A stretch of DNA of 8,700 bases from Rhodospirillaceae bacterium (GCA_002401565.1 NVTL01000019.1:29134-37833); one strand, 5' to 3'. Counted from the first letter of the stretch, positions 1 through 7,472 are shown. The notes: generated from the sequence alone by a model not told the origin. Program-made: numbers and translations.

Positions 1-1073
1 AATACGGCGGCTTCAATCTCTTGGCGTTCGGTATTTAAGTCGCACAAACGTTGGGCAATGGCCGTGGCTTCGCCCGCGTTGTGGGTGGTCAGCAAACGTT
101 GGCCTAAGTTTGATTCCCCCACTCGTCCCCCGGCATTGATGCGCGGGCCTAGGACAAATCCTAAGTGATACGCGGATGGGGCTTCGGTGATGCCAGCGGC
201 GTCAGCCAGGGCTTTCAGGCCAAGGTTTTGACGGGTCGCCATGACTTTTAAGCCTTGCGACACCAACGCCCGGTTTACACCCGCCAACGGCACCACGTCA
301 CACACGGTGCCCAACGCCACGATGTCCAACACGTCCATCAAATTGGGCGCTTTGCGTTCAGCCGTATACCATTTGGCATCGCGCAATTTAGCGTTGGTGG
401 CGACCGCGAATAAAAACGATACGCCCACGGCGGCCATTTGACCGTGCGGGCTGGTTTCATCCATGCGATTGGGATTAACGACCGCCACGGCCTTGGGCAG
501 GGTCGCTTCGCCTTGGTGGTGATCGATGACGATGACGTCCAAACCAGCGTCGGCAACTTCCCCCAAAGCGTCAAACGAAGTCTGGCCACAATCGACCGTA
601 ATGGCCAAAGTGGCGCCTTCTTTTTGAAGTTTTAACAAGGCTGGAGCATTGGGGCCGTAGCCTTCTTCTAAACGGTCGGGAATATAGACCAAGACCTTGC
701 CCCCGGCCCCTTGGATGAAACGTTTGAGGACCGCCGACGAGGTCGCGCCATCCACATCATAATCACCAAAAATTGCAATGTTTTCAGCGTTTTGAATAGC
801 TTTGGACAGACGTTCAGCGGCCTTGTCCATGTCTTTTAAATGCAAGGGATCAGGCAGTTGGGTTTTCAGTTTTGGGTCTAAAAAATCCGGGGCTTGTTCC
901 ACGTCCAAACCACGATCGGCCAACACGCGGCCCAAAATTTCAGGCACGTTTAAGCGTTGTGAAATGGCCAAGGCTTGGCGTTCATCGGCGTCTTTTAACA
1001 ACCAGCGTTTTCCGGTTAAGGACAGTTTGCCTTCGCCCAGCATGTGCGTGACAGAGGCTTGTCCTTTTCCCAT
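1..1073 (-). CDS. recJ: Single-stranded-DNA-specific exonuclease RecJ (N-terminal part, cut by window edge)
   Basis: RecJ is a cytoplasmic 5'-3' exonuclease on single-stranded DNA, used in recombinational and mismatch repair. About 357 codons are visible from the ATG at 1073 down to base 3; the family is usually near 570-600 residues, so the DHHA1 part and C-terminal OB-like part lie outside the window. The DHH phosphoesterase motifs are seen in order: GDYDVDG at residues 103-109 (motif I, metal-binding Asp), TVDCG at 159-163, IDHH at 183-186 (motif III), GTVCDVVPL at 255-263 and GPRINAGGR at 309-317. No alternative start is needed: the ATG lies 3 nt after the hom stop codon, with no strong Shine-Dalgarno, so translation is probably coupled to hom. 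It is the last visible gene of the aminotransferase-hom-recJ operon. The protein identification is very secure; whether the full gene is intact cannot be seen. Confidence 0.96.
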   Translation of the reverse strand, partial: MGKGQASVTHMLGEGKLSLTGKRWLLKDADERQALAISQRLNVPEILGRVLADRGLDVEQAPDFLDPKLKTQLPDPLHLKDMDKAAERLSKAIQNAENIAIFGDYDVDGATSSAVLKRFIQGAGGKVLVYIPDRLEEGYGPNAPALLKLQKEGATLAITVDCGQTSFDALGEVADAGLDVIVIDHHQGEATLPKAVAVVNPNRMDETSPHGQMAAVGVSFLFAVATNAKLRDAKWYTAERKAPNLMDVLDIVALGTVCDVVPLAGVNRALVSQGLKVMATRQNLGLKALADAAGITEAPSAYHLGFVLGPRINAGGRVGESNLGQRLLTTHNAGEATAIAQRLCDLNTERQEIEAAV

Positions 1074-1076
1074 ATT

Positions 1077-2366
1077 TTAAGCGCTTTCGATGCGGATCAT
1101 GTGCGGAGCCTCAACAACCGTATCCAAGGCGGTGATGGCTTTTAAAGCAGAATTCATGTCCGATTCCTTGGTTTCGTGGGTGGTCAAAACCACAGGAACG
1201 GCATCACCAGATTCGCTTGTTTGCTGCAACATCGATACCATAGACACATTGTTGTCGCGCAAAGCGGCGGCAACATCGGCAAATACACCCGGTTCATCCA
1301 CCAACATCATGCGCACGTAATACGCGCCCACATGTTGCCCCATAGGCCGGGGCTGGGATGGTTTTAAGTTGGCAACGGGCACACCAAACGTCGGCACCAT
1401 AATGCCCCGTGCGATGTCGCAAATATCGGCAACCACGGCGGATGCGGTTGGGCCTTCGCCGGCTCCACGGCCTTCTTGCATCAAGGTATCGACCGCGTCT
1501 CCATCGGTAACCACGGCGTTAAACACACCTTCGACCGAAGCAATGGGGGCTGACAACGGCACCATTGTGGGGTGCACACGTTGTTCCAAACCATGTTCGG
1601 TCATGGCGGCAATGCCCAGCAATTTAATCCGGTAGCCTAATTCTTCGGCGAATTCGATATCGGTTGATGAAATATGGCGGATGCCTTCGATATGCACCGC
1701 GTCAAAATTAACCTGAACGCCAAACGCGACAGAGGCCAAAATGGCGAGCTTGTGCGCCGCATCCACACCATCGATGTCAAAGCTGGGATCGGCTTCGGCG
1801 TAACCAAAATCCTGAGCGTCTTTTAACACTTCCTCAAAATCACGGCCTTCTTCGCGCATGGTGGTCAGGATATAATTACAGGTGCCGTTCAAGATACCTT
1901 GCACGCGGGTCATAGCGTTGCCCGCCAAACCTTCGCGCAAGGTTTTAATGACCGGAATACCGCCCGCAACGGCGGCTTCGTAATTGAGGCTAACGCCTTT
2001 GCTTTCGGCCATCGTCGCCAAAGCTTGTCCGTGATGGGCAACCAAGGCTTTGTTCGCCGTAACCACGTGACGTCCCGCCGCCAGCGCCGCATCAACCGCG
2101 TCCTTGGCAATGCCTTCTGATCCGCCGATCAATTCAACGATCACGTCCGCATCGGCTTTAACCGCCATTTGGGCGGCATCATCAAACCATTCATAGCCGG
2201 ACAAGTCTACGCCCCGGTCTTTGTTTGACCTTGCACAGACGGCCGTAATTTTAATAGCACGCCCACACCGATTTTCAATCACATCAGCATGTTGTTGAAG
2301 GATTTTAACCGTACCAACACCAACGGTGCCCAGGCCAGCAATAGCGACTTTAAGAGGATCAGACAC
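1077..2366 (-). CDS. hom: Homoserine dehydrogenase with C-terminal ACT domain
   Basis: This enzyme reduces aspartate semialdehyde to homoserine with NAD(P)H, the branch point to threonine, methionine and isoleucine. The 429-residue product has the usual length for the bacterial monofunctional enzyme. It shows a Rossmann GLGTVG at 11-16, TANK at 103-106, the catalytic-domain block GGIPVIKTLREG at 135-146, NGTCNYI at 160-166, and the signature around DPSFDIDGVDAAHK at 193-206. By comparison with the yeast enzyme, D202 and K206 are the likely catalytic acid and lysine. Residues about 347-427 form an ACT domain, the usual site of threonine feedback control. The start is GTG, directly abutting the TAA of the upstream aminotransferase. 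An AAGGAG at 2376-2381, 9 nt away, supports it, and the next in-frame starts would remove the nucleotide-binding loop. recJ follows after 3 nt. Confidence 0.97.
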   Translation of the reverse strand: MSDPLKVAIAGLGTVGVGTVKILQQHADVIENRCGRAIKITAVCARSNKDRGVDLSGYEWFDDAAQMAVKADADVIVELIGGSEGIAKDAVDAALAAGRHVVTANKALVAHHGQALATMAESKGVSLNYEAAVAGGIPVIKTLREGLAGNAMTRVQGILNGTCNYILTTMREEGRDFEEVLKDAQDFGYAEADPSFDIDGVDAAHKLAILASVAFGVQVNFDAVHIEGIRHISSTDIEFAEELGYRIKLLGIAAMTEHGLEQRVHPTMVPLSAPIASVEGVFNAVVTDGDAVDTLMQEGRGAGEGPTASAVVADICDIARGIMVPTFGVPVANLKPSQPRPMGQHVGAYYVRMMLVDEPGVFADVAAALRDNNVSMVSMLQQTSESGDAVPVVLTTHETKESDMNSALKAITALDTVVEAPHMIRIESA

Positions 2367-3590
2367 TTATTTAGACTCCTTGCGGTTTTTTTCCGCCTTT
2401 TCAAGAATGGTATCAGCATTGTCCATAAAGGACTTAATGGACCGCAACGCTTGGCGCGTGCGGTGTTTATTTTCGACCAAGGCCAAACGCACATGATCAT
2501 CGCCATGTTCGCCAAAGCCAATGCCCGGAGCCACCGCCACTTGGGCTTCGCTCAGCAATAATTTGGAAAATTCTAATGACCCAATGTGTTTAAAGGGTTC
2601 AGGCAACGGCGCCCAAGCAAACATGGTGGCCGATGGGCTTGGCACGATCCAGCCCGTCTGAGCCAGTCCGTCAATCAACACATCGCGGCGATCTTTATAC
2701 AGGGCGCGAATATCATCCACACAGTCCTGAGGACCGTTCAAAGCCGCCGTGGCCGCGACTTGGATGGGTGTAAACGCACCGTAATCTAAATACGACTTAA
2801 TGCGCGTCAACGCCCCGATCAATTCAGGGTTTCCGGCGGCAAAACCAATGCGCCAGCCCGGCATGTTATAGGTTTTGGACATGGACGTGAATTCCACGCA
2901 AATGTCCTTGGCGCCTTTAACCTGCAACATGGATGGCGGTGGGTTGTCGTCAAAATAAATTTCCGAATAGGCCAAATCCGACAAGACATAAATATTGTGA
3001 AAGCGGCAAAAATCCACGACTTCCGCGTAAAAAGCCAAATCGGCGACTTCGGCGGTCGGGTTGTTGGGATAGTTGATCACCAACATCGACGGTTTGGGCA
3101 CCGAGTGTTTAACCGCACTTTTTAAGGCTTCGAAAAATTCAGGTCCGGTGGATACCGGAATGCTGCGCACCGCCGCACCCGCAATGATAAAACCGAACTG
3201 GTGAATGGGGTAGCTGGGGTTGGGCACCAAAATCACATCACCGGGTGTGGTGATGGCGCTGGCTAAGTTCGCGAGACCTTCTTTGGACCCCAACGTAACG
3301 ATGGCTTCGGTTTCGGGATCGATCGACACATCAAAGCGGCGTTCGTAATACGCCGACAGCGCTTTGCGCAGGCCCGGAATACCGCGGGAATTTGAATACG
3401 TATGGGTGCGGGGATTGCGCGCCGTTTCCACCAGTTTTTCAACAATGTGGGCCGGTGTGGGTTGATCGGGATTGCCCATGCCAAAATCAATTATGTCTTC
3501 GCCGGCCGCACGTGCGCGGGCCTTCATTTTATTGACTTCTGCGAAGACGTAGGGCGGCAAGCGCCGAATGCTGTGAAATTCTTGTACCAT
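2367..3590 (-). CDS. alaC: AlaC-type class I/II PLP-dependent aminotransferase
   Basis: A fold-type I aminotransferase closest, from memory, to E. coli AlaC (glutamate-pyruvate transaminase). Alphaproteobacterial relatives beside hom are often annotated as LL-diaminopimelate or aspartate aminotransferase, so the substrate is uncertain. I chose the ATG at 3590 because the family starts just before EFHxIRRLPPYVF. The longer frame from a TTG at 3626 adds 12 residues lacking family character and has no ribosome site. In the 407-residue product, NPSYP lies at 124-128, NNPTA at 176-180, SDLAYS at 204-209, SMSKTYNMPGWRIGF at 236-250 with K239 as the Schiff-base lysine, and the carboxylate-binding Arg in HVRLALVEN at about 368. 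It is the first gene of the operon, overlapping nothing and abutting hom exactly. A promoter must fit into the short space after the upstream terminator; I see no convincing one, or the operon partly relies on read-through. Confidence 0.9.
   Translation of the reverse strand: MVQEFHSIRRLPPYVFAEVNKMKARARAAGEDIIDFGMGNPDQPTPAHIVEKLVETARNPRTHTYSNSRGIPGLRKALSAYYERRFDVSIDPETEAIVTLGSKEGLANLASAITTPGDVILVPNPSYPIHQFGFIIAGAAVRSIPVSTGPEFFEALKSAVKHSVPKPSMLVINYPNNPTAEVADLAFYAEVVDFCRFHNIYVLSDLAYSEIYFDDNPPPSMLQVKGAKDICVEFTSMSKTYNMPGWRIGFAAGNPELIGALTRIKSYLDYGAFTPIQVAATAALNGPQDCVDDIRALYKDRRDVLIDGLAQTGWIVPSPSATMFAWAPLPEPFKHIGSLEFSKLLLSEAQVAVAPGIGFGEHGDDHVRLALVENKHRTRQALRSIKSFMDNADTILEKAEKNRKESK
2376..2381 (-). 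promoter_or_regulatory. Shine-Dalgarno site for hom (decides GTG start)
   Basis: On the minus strand AAGGAG lies 9 nt upstream of the GTG at 2366, inside the last codons of the aminotransferase gene. It is the strongest ribosome site in the three-gene operon. It justifies the GTG start, and it lets hom be initiated independently of, or re-initiated after, the upstream stop codon, which touches the start with no gap. Confidence 0.75.
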
Positions 3591-3637
3591 GAGCCTATTT
3601 TTGCCAGAGAGTGAGCGTGCAAACAAGTGTGAATTGG

Positions 3638-3676
3638 AAAAAACGCCGCCTCCCCAAGGTTTGAGGAGGCGGCGTT
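3638..3676 (-). terminator. Intrinsic terminator of the OmpA-like lipoprotein gene
   Basis: A perfect 12-bp stem, 3642-3653 pairing with 3665-3676 (AACGCCGCCTCC / GGAGGCGGCGTT), encloses an 11-nt loop. Read on the minus strand it is followed by a run of six T at 3643-3638, the last two overlapping the stem foot. It sits 22 nt after the lipoprotein stop codon and 48 nt before the aminotransferase ATG, so it separates the two transcription units. The opposite strand has no comparable T run, so it acts mainly on minus-strand transcription. Confidence 0.93.
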
Positions 3677-3697
3677 CAATCTTATACGGAGCCTGAA

Positions 3698-4882
3698 TTA
3701 GATCGCGGCGAGGTAAATTTCCACGCGACGATTGCCAACTTCACCCGAAGGCATGACTTCTTGATAAAGCGGTTGCGAGTCAGACACGGCCTGAACTTCC
3801 AAGTTCTGATCGCCCAATCCACGTGATTTCAAAGCCGAACCAATGCTCATGGCGCGCTGCATGGAAATTTCGAAATTCACCATTTTATGACGCAAATAAT
3901 CCATATCGCGGGTGCGTGAACTGGCATGACCAATCACCACAACCCGACCACCGCGTTCTTTTTGCAATTGAATAACGGCGCTTAAAATCGAACGATCTCG
4001 CGCATCCATATTCGATGAATTATTGGCAAAGTGAATGGTCGCCACACGGGTCATGTTACCCAAATTCACAGGTACGCCCGAAGCCATCGGTGTTGTGGTG
4101 GCACCCGGTGTTGGAAATTGTGCTCCAAAAGCAACCGGAGCCGGAGCCGTCGTTCCCGCAATCGCCAAACGACGTGGTTGAACGGAAGCCATTTCATCCA
4201 TGCCACCGCCTGAAATCACGATGGTTTCAAACTGATCGCCATTGAATGGAGAATTAACGCCGTAATTGGGGATGTTAAATTCTGGAGGCGCCGGAGCATC
4301 AGCAAACGACAAGCGCTTAGGCGCTGAGGACGATGGTGCCGCATACGCAGGAGTCTGAGCCATCAAGGTGGCCGGAGCCGCAGACGGTGCAGGAGCCGGA
4401 GCAACAAACGTCGGTGTCACCGCAACACTAGGCTGAGCCATTGGTGCAGGAGGTGTGCTGGAAGGTTGTGCCAACGGCGTATTCATCGCCACCGTTTCAG
4501 CAGGGGTCAGCACATCACGGGCCGCCCCTTGGCGCGCAATTGGAGCGCTGGCATAATTGCTGGACGATGCATCAGAACCTAGACCACCCGCAGCTTGGCT
4601 AACCTGTTGGCGCGCCGGAGCCGGAGCGTTCGGATCAGCGGCAAGACCGCTGTTGGTTGCCACGCCCTGCCCTTGGGCCGGTTCAGCCTGAACACTTGAA
4701 GCCTGTTGATCACCAGAGAAAAAATCGGTGGTTTGTTCGTACCATTTCACGGGGTTAATCGCGTCCGGAACGGAAGAACACCCGCTCAACATCACGCTCA
4801 GAACAGCGGCGGAAACGGCAATGCGTCCCACTTTATAAACACTATTTCTATTTTTTCTGCTTGTTTTAACTTTTGCGTCCAT
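3698..4882 (-). CDS. OmpA-like peptidoglycan-associated lipoprotein with long Pro/Ala-rich linker
   Basis: A 394-residue envelope lipoprotein. A basic n-region (residues 1-20) and hydrophobic segment 21-34 end in a lipobox L-S-G-C, making C35 the probable lipidated residue; S36 after it favours outer-membrane sorting by the E. coli rule. Residues about 37-55 (VPDAINPVKWYEQ) form a short conserved-looking segment. About 60-200 is a low-complexity Ala/Pro/Ser linker able to span the periplasm. Residues 278-394 form an OmpA C-terminal-like domain, with IHFANNSS at 283-290, GHASSRTRD at 318-326, QRA at 342-344 and GNRRVEIYL at 383-391. In classical OmpA domains the GH is followed by T-D, whose Asp binds diaminopimelate; here it is A-S, while the binding Arg seems kept at R343. 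The start is the ATG with GGGAG at 4892-4896, 9 nt upstream. It has its own promoter candidate and terminator. The likely role is anchoring the outer membrane to peptidoglycan. Confidence 0.88.
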   Translation of the reverse strand: MDAKVKTSRKNRNSVYKVGRIAVSAAVLSVMLSGCSSVPDAINPVKWYEQTTDFFSGDQQASSVQAEPAQGQGVATNSGLAADPNAPAPARQQVSQAAGGLGSDASSSNYASAPIARQGAARDVLTPAETVAMNTPLAQPSSTPPAPMAQPSVAVTPTFVAPAPAPSAAPATLMAQTPAYAAPSSSAPKRLSFADAPAPPEFNIPNYGVNSPFNGDQFETIVISGGGMDEMASVQPRRLAIAGTTAPAPVAFGAQFPTPGATTTPMASGVPVNLGNMTRVATIHFANNSSNMDARDRSILSAVIQLQKERGGRVVVIGHASSRTRDMDYLRHKMVNFEISMQRAMSIGSALKSRGLGDQNLEVQAVSDSQPLYQEVMPSGEVGNRRVEIYLAAI

Positions 4883-4917
4883 GTTCGGAAGCTCCCAAAT
4901 ACCTTAATTTGCAAACA

Positions 4918-4946
4918 TTTATGGCACAATGAACTGCTTTTGTTAA
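4918..4946 (-). promoter_or_regulatory. Candidate sigma-70-type promoter of the OmpA-like lipoprotein gene
   Basis: On the minus strand, TTAACA (4946-4941) and CATAAA (4923-4918) are separated by exactly 17 nt, giving one and two mismatches to the -35 and -10 consensus. The predicted start would leave a leader of roughly 25-30 nt holding the GGGAG ribosome site. The 152-bp gap between the kinase stop and this gene is very A+T-rich, so other pairings are possible. The prediction rests on sequence match alone. Confidence 0.4.
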
Positions 4947-5034
4947 GATTTTTACAAAACCTTTTAAAAAAAATGCAAATATTTTGAAAACAACAGCCTC
5001 ACAACAGTCCGTTTTCAGGCTAAGTCCAGCCGCG

Positions 5035-6417
5035 CTAAGCTCCGTTTGTGATCGGAACAGGCGGAGGAATAAGCGGCAAAACAATCCAAAAAGTTGACCC
5101 TTGCCCTGGAATGCTTGTGAAGTGGATAGAACCACCCAGCAGTTTGACCAATTCATGGGCAATGGTCAGACCAACGCCGGTGCCTTGGATATCTTGAGCT
5201 TCTCTGCCCAAACGGTTAAAGGCTTGAAAAACATCGTCTTGTTGGTCCAAGGGAATGCCAACGCCAGTGTCTTGGACGCTGAACTTAATATCTAAGTCCG
5301 AAGCCATTTCAACAAACATCGACACCGTGCCTTGCGGCCGATTGTAATTGATCGCGTTTGATAACAGGCAAAATATAATTTGTTGCAGACGTAAATGATC
5401 TGTCACAAAAATGTTTGCCACGGCTTGATCGGGTTCAACAATACGGACTTGAACGTCACGATCTGCGGCATTTGTTCGCAACATATCATAACATTCTTGT
5501 AAAACTTTTTTGGGCTCAACTGGGGTCGGGTCTAACTTAACGTTCCCCACATTGATGTGTTCAAGCGCCAAAACCTGATTGATCAAGCTCAACATTTCGT
5601 TGCCGCTGTTCAAGATTTGTTTGACCGATTGCTGATGTTTAAATTCTAATTTATCCATATCCAACAATTGAGCAAAGCCCAAAATCGCATTCATCGGGGT
5701 GCGAAATTCGTGAGACATATGAGAGAGGAACTGAGACTTTGCCGCACTGGCTTGTTCAGCTTCGTCGCGCGAACGCCGCAAACTTTCACTTAAATTATGT
5801 TGTGTTTTTAACTGGCGGAAAATCACAATTGTAAAAATGAGACCGGAAACAATGAACCCTGTAATAATCCAAAAAAACAGATTTGATTGATCTTCTAAAT
5901 CCTGAGTGGCCTGCGCCCGTCGATCGGACGCGACCTGAACCGGGCGATGCCCCAATCGATCTACTTTGTGTTTTAAGGGCAACAGGCGTTGATACATGCC
6001 CAAAAGCAGTTTTCCATCCCCATCAGCCGCACCATCAATAAAGGGAATTTCCTGTGTTAAGGCGGTCAACACTTGGCGTTGCAAGGCCAAGGTTTCTTCG
6101 TCCAACAATTTGTCATACGTCGGGCGTCCCGGCAAAACTTTAAGACGTTCATACAAGACATCAAAAGCAACCACGGCATCATCCACACTGCCCTGCAGGG
6201 TCGCTGATTCCACAGCAGCCAATTTCCCCAACAACATTTCATAATGCAAACGCACCTGCAACGCCGCCAATCCGGTTTCATCATAAGAATGTTGTTGCTG
6301 TTTTTCCTGACTGGATCGCAACAGCACCAGCGACGTCACCGCAAAGATCAGAAAACTGACCGTAAGCACACCAAAAAATAAGGTGATGGGGTTGCGGGTG
6401 TGTTGGTTTTGGGTCAC
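5035..6417 (-). CDS. Membrane-bound sensor histidine kinase (orphan, no receiver domain)
   Basis: A 460-residue two-component sensor. Membrane segment 1 is about residues 11-33 and segment 2 about 180-200, leaving a periplasmic sensor region of about 145 residues with no family I recognise. A short cytoplasmic linker (201-227) leads to a HisKA domain with the phospho-acceptor H236 in MSHEFRTPMN. The HATPase_c domain follows: N box around N354 (LLSNAINYN), G1 box DTGVGIP at 383-389, F box VFQAFNRL at 397-404 and G2 box GTGVGL at 412-417. All catalytic boxes are intact, so it should be active. A proline-rich tail, about 449-456, ends the protein. The start is GTG, 4 nt after the stop of the exported oxidoreductase-fold gene; GGTGA at 6427-6431 is a suitable ribosome site. 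No response regulator lies in the window. Its tight coupling to the upstream periplasmic protein suggests that protein modulates the sensor region (inference). Confidence 0.93.
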   Translation of the reverse strand: MTQNQHTRNPITLFFGVLTVSFLIFAVTSLVLLRSSQEKQQQHSYDETGLAALQVRLHYEMLLGKLAAVESATLQGSVDDAVVAFDVLYERLKVLPGRPTYDKLLDEETLALQRQVLTALTQEIPFIDGAADGDGKLLLGMYQRLLPLKHKVDRLGHRPVQVASDRRAQATQDLEDQSNLFFWIITGFIVSGLIFTIVIFRQLKTQHNLSESLRRSRDEAEQASAAKSQFLSHMSHEFRTPMNAILGFAQLLDMDKLEFKHQQSVKQILNSGNEMLSLINQVLALEHINVGNVKLDPTPVEPKKVLQECYDMLRTNAADRDVQVRIVEPDQAVANIFVTDHLRLQQIIFCLLSNAINYNRPQGTVSMFVEMASDLDIKFSVQDTGVGIPLDQQDDVFQAFNRLGREAQDIQGTGVGLTIAHELVKLLGGSIHFTSIPGQGSTFWIVLPLIPPPVPITNGA

Positions 6418-6421
6418 AGGA

Positions 6422-6943
6422 TTATTTCACCGTCAACGTGATCAGTTGCCAAATGGATCGAGTGGAAAATTTTTCTGATCTTAATTCTTCGATCTGATCC
6501 ACCGGATAGATAATCCACAAAGGCCCCTTGGTTCGTACGCGCATAACTTTACCATCTATTTTCAAGGCGATCAGGGGCTTGTATTTATGGGCATCTGAAA
6601 CCGGAATATCCGTTGAATAGCCATCAATGGCCAGCGCCGTTATGGTTTTTCCATTCGCGCCTGCCGCATCCAAAACATCCGACAAATACACCCCTTCGAA
6701 CGTATGGACGCCTTTGATAAACGGGTTTGATGTTTTTAAAGTATGCACGCCTAAATTCAGCAACCGTTCTCGATCAAAAGTCGCCTTATCCCCCCCATTG
6801 GTTCGGTTAATTTGTCCTTTGACCGTCAACAGAACCTTGCCTTTTGAAGGCGCCATGGGTGTGGCCAATTTCTCGGCCTGCACCATGCCAACAAAGGCCA
6901 GCATCGAAAACATTAAGGTGAAAACCAAAAGTATTTTTTTCAT
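6422..6943 (-). CDS. Exported small SUOX/YedY-fold ('molybdopterin-dependent oxidoreductase'-like) protein without cysteine
   Basis: A 173-residue protein with a Sec signal peptide: K2-K3, hydrophobic 4-20, likely cleavage after V-Q-A at 23. The mature part matches, from memory, a family of short proteins annotated as molybdopterin-dependent oxidoreductases. Marks are LLTVKG at 38-43, HTFEGVYLSDVL at 80-91, an ALAIDGYSTDIPVSD stretch at 103-117, and the C-terminal KGPLWIIYP at 139-147 followed by LRSEKFSTRSIWQL at 154-167. True YedY or sulfite oxidase proteins use a conserved Cys to coordinate molybdenum. This protein has no cysteine anywhere, so it may bind a ligand or cofactor without catalysing the classical reaction. 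It is the first gene of a two-gene unit with the histidine kinase 4 nt downstream, which argues for a sensory or accessory role in the periplasm. The ATG has only a weak ribosome site (GGAT). Fold assignment is fairly sure, function is not. Confidence 0.78.
   Translation of the reverse strand: MKKILLVFTLMFSMLAFVGMVQAEKLATPMAPSKGKVLLTVKGQINRTNGGDKATFDRERLLNLGVHTLKTSNPFIKGVHTFEGVYLSDVLDAAGANGKTITALAIDGYSTDIPVSDAHKYKPLIALKIDGKVMRVRTKGPLWIIYPVDQIEELRSEKFSTRSIWQLITLTVK
6427..6431 (-). promoter_or_regulatory. Shine-Dalgarno site for the kinase (supports GTG start)
   Basis: On the minus strand GGTGA lies 9 nt before the GTG at 6417, inside the last codons of the upstream exported protein. It supports GTG as the kinase start: the next in-frame ATG would be residue 60, which would delete the first membrane segment. 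Confidence 0.55.
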
Positions 6944-6971
6944 CTACGATCCACAAGTTGTGAGCAATAAT

Positions 6972-6999
6972 ACTATAATACTGCACGCAATTCAGACAA
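6972..6999 (-). promoter_or_regulatory. Candidate sigma-70-type promoter of the oxidoreductase-fold/kinase unit
   Basis: On the minus strand TTGTCT (6999-6994) and TATAGT (6977-6972) are 16 nt apart; the -10 differs from TATAAT at one base. The leader to the ATG at 6943 would be about 20-25 nt. The gap to the upstream MAPEG stop codon is 118 bp and has no convincing terminator, only weak A+T-rich inverted repeats, so some read-through from the MAPEG gene is possible. Confidence 0.42.
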
Positions 7000-7061
7000 A
7001 TAACAAGAGAAACCCTTGTTTTATAATGGTTTTAGCCCTTGTATCTTAAACAGATCTCTCT

Positions 7062-7472
7062 TTACACCCCCCCTACAATCGTTAAGCCCACAACCATTTG
7101 CGCCAAAAAGCCGATGAAAAAAGCAAGGGTTCTGATCAAGGGTATGCCCAAGATATAAATGACCAGATGCGCGGCTCTGGCATAAAAGAAAACCACCGCC
7201 GCCGTTGCCGTCATCGCCGTTTGCGTATCAGTCACCACAAGAGCCAAAACCAGCACGCCAAAAACAACTAAATTTTCCACAGCATTTTTATGGGCGGCCT
7301 CGGCACGTTGTGCCCATTTCGCCTTGGGCTGAGTATCCGTATCTGGATTTTTCAGAGCCGTCCACAAACCGTGTTCGACAATGCGATTAACGATGTAAGG
7401 CATCCAAACCATCCCCGTCATCAAGGTTACAGCCACAAGCCAGAAAATCTCTGGGGAAAGGGAAGCGGTCAT
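7062..7472 (-). CDS. MAPEG-family integral membrane protein
   Basis: A 136-residue protein with four hydrophobic segments (about residues 8-28, 65-83, 85-107 and 113-134), the usual size and topology of bacterial MAPEG proteins. This family includes membrane glutathione S-transferase-like proteins, many of unknown substrate. Family marks are RAEAAHKNAVENLVVF at 56-71, with the E..N..EN pattern of the second helix region, and RAAHLVIYILGIPLIRTLAFFIG at about 98-120, with the R...Y...G...R pattern. The ATG at 7472 is supported by AAGGAG at 7481-7486, 8 nt upstream. The last codons contain a run of seven G (minus strand; 7067-7073). It appears to be transcribed alone, possibly from the promoter/operator region at 7507-7545. 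Family membership is confident; glutathione conjugation or peroxidase activity is only a family-level possibility. Confidence 0.86.
   Translation of the reverse strand: MTASLSPEIFWLVAVTLMTGMVWMPYIVNRIVEHGLWTALKNPDTDTQPKAKWAQRAEAAHKNAVENLVVFGVLVLALVVTDTQTAMTATAAVVFFYARAAHLVIYILGIPLIRTLAFFIGFLAQMVVGLTIVGGV

Noticed and set aside
3591..3626. N-terminal extension of the aminotransferase from a TTG codon
   Set aside because: The added 12 residues lack family similarity, no ribosome site precedes the TTG, and the family begins near the ATG at 3590.
4990..5034. Inverted repeats (AGCCT/AGGCT, GAAAAC/GTTTTC) after the kinase gene as a terminator
   Set aside because: The stems are short with long loops and no T run follows directly on the minus strand.
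7005..7045. AACAAG/CTTGTT and AAACC/GGTTT repeats between the MAPEG and oxidoreductase-fold genes as a terminator
   Set aside because: The stems are short and A+T-rich, with no proper T tract on the minus strand.
6627..7049. 140-codon plus-strand reading frame
   Set aside because: It lies antisense over the exported oxidoreductase-fold gene, has no family character or ribosome site, and the minus-strand frame has a clear signal peptide and conserved motifs.
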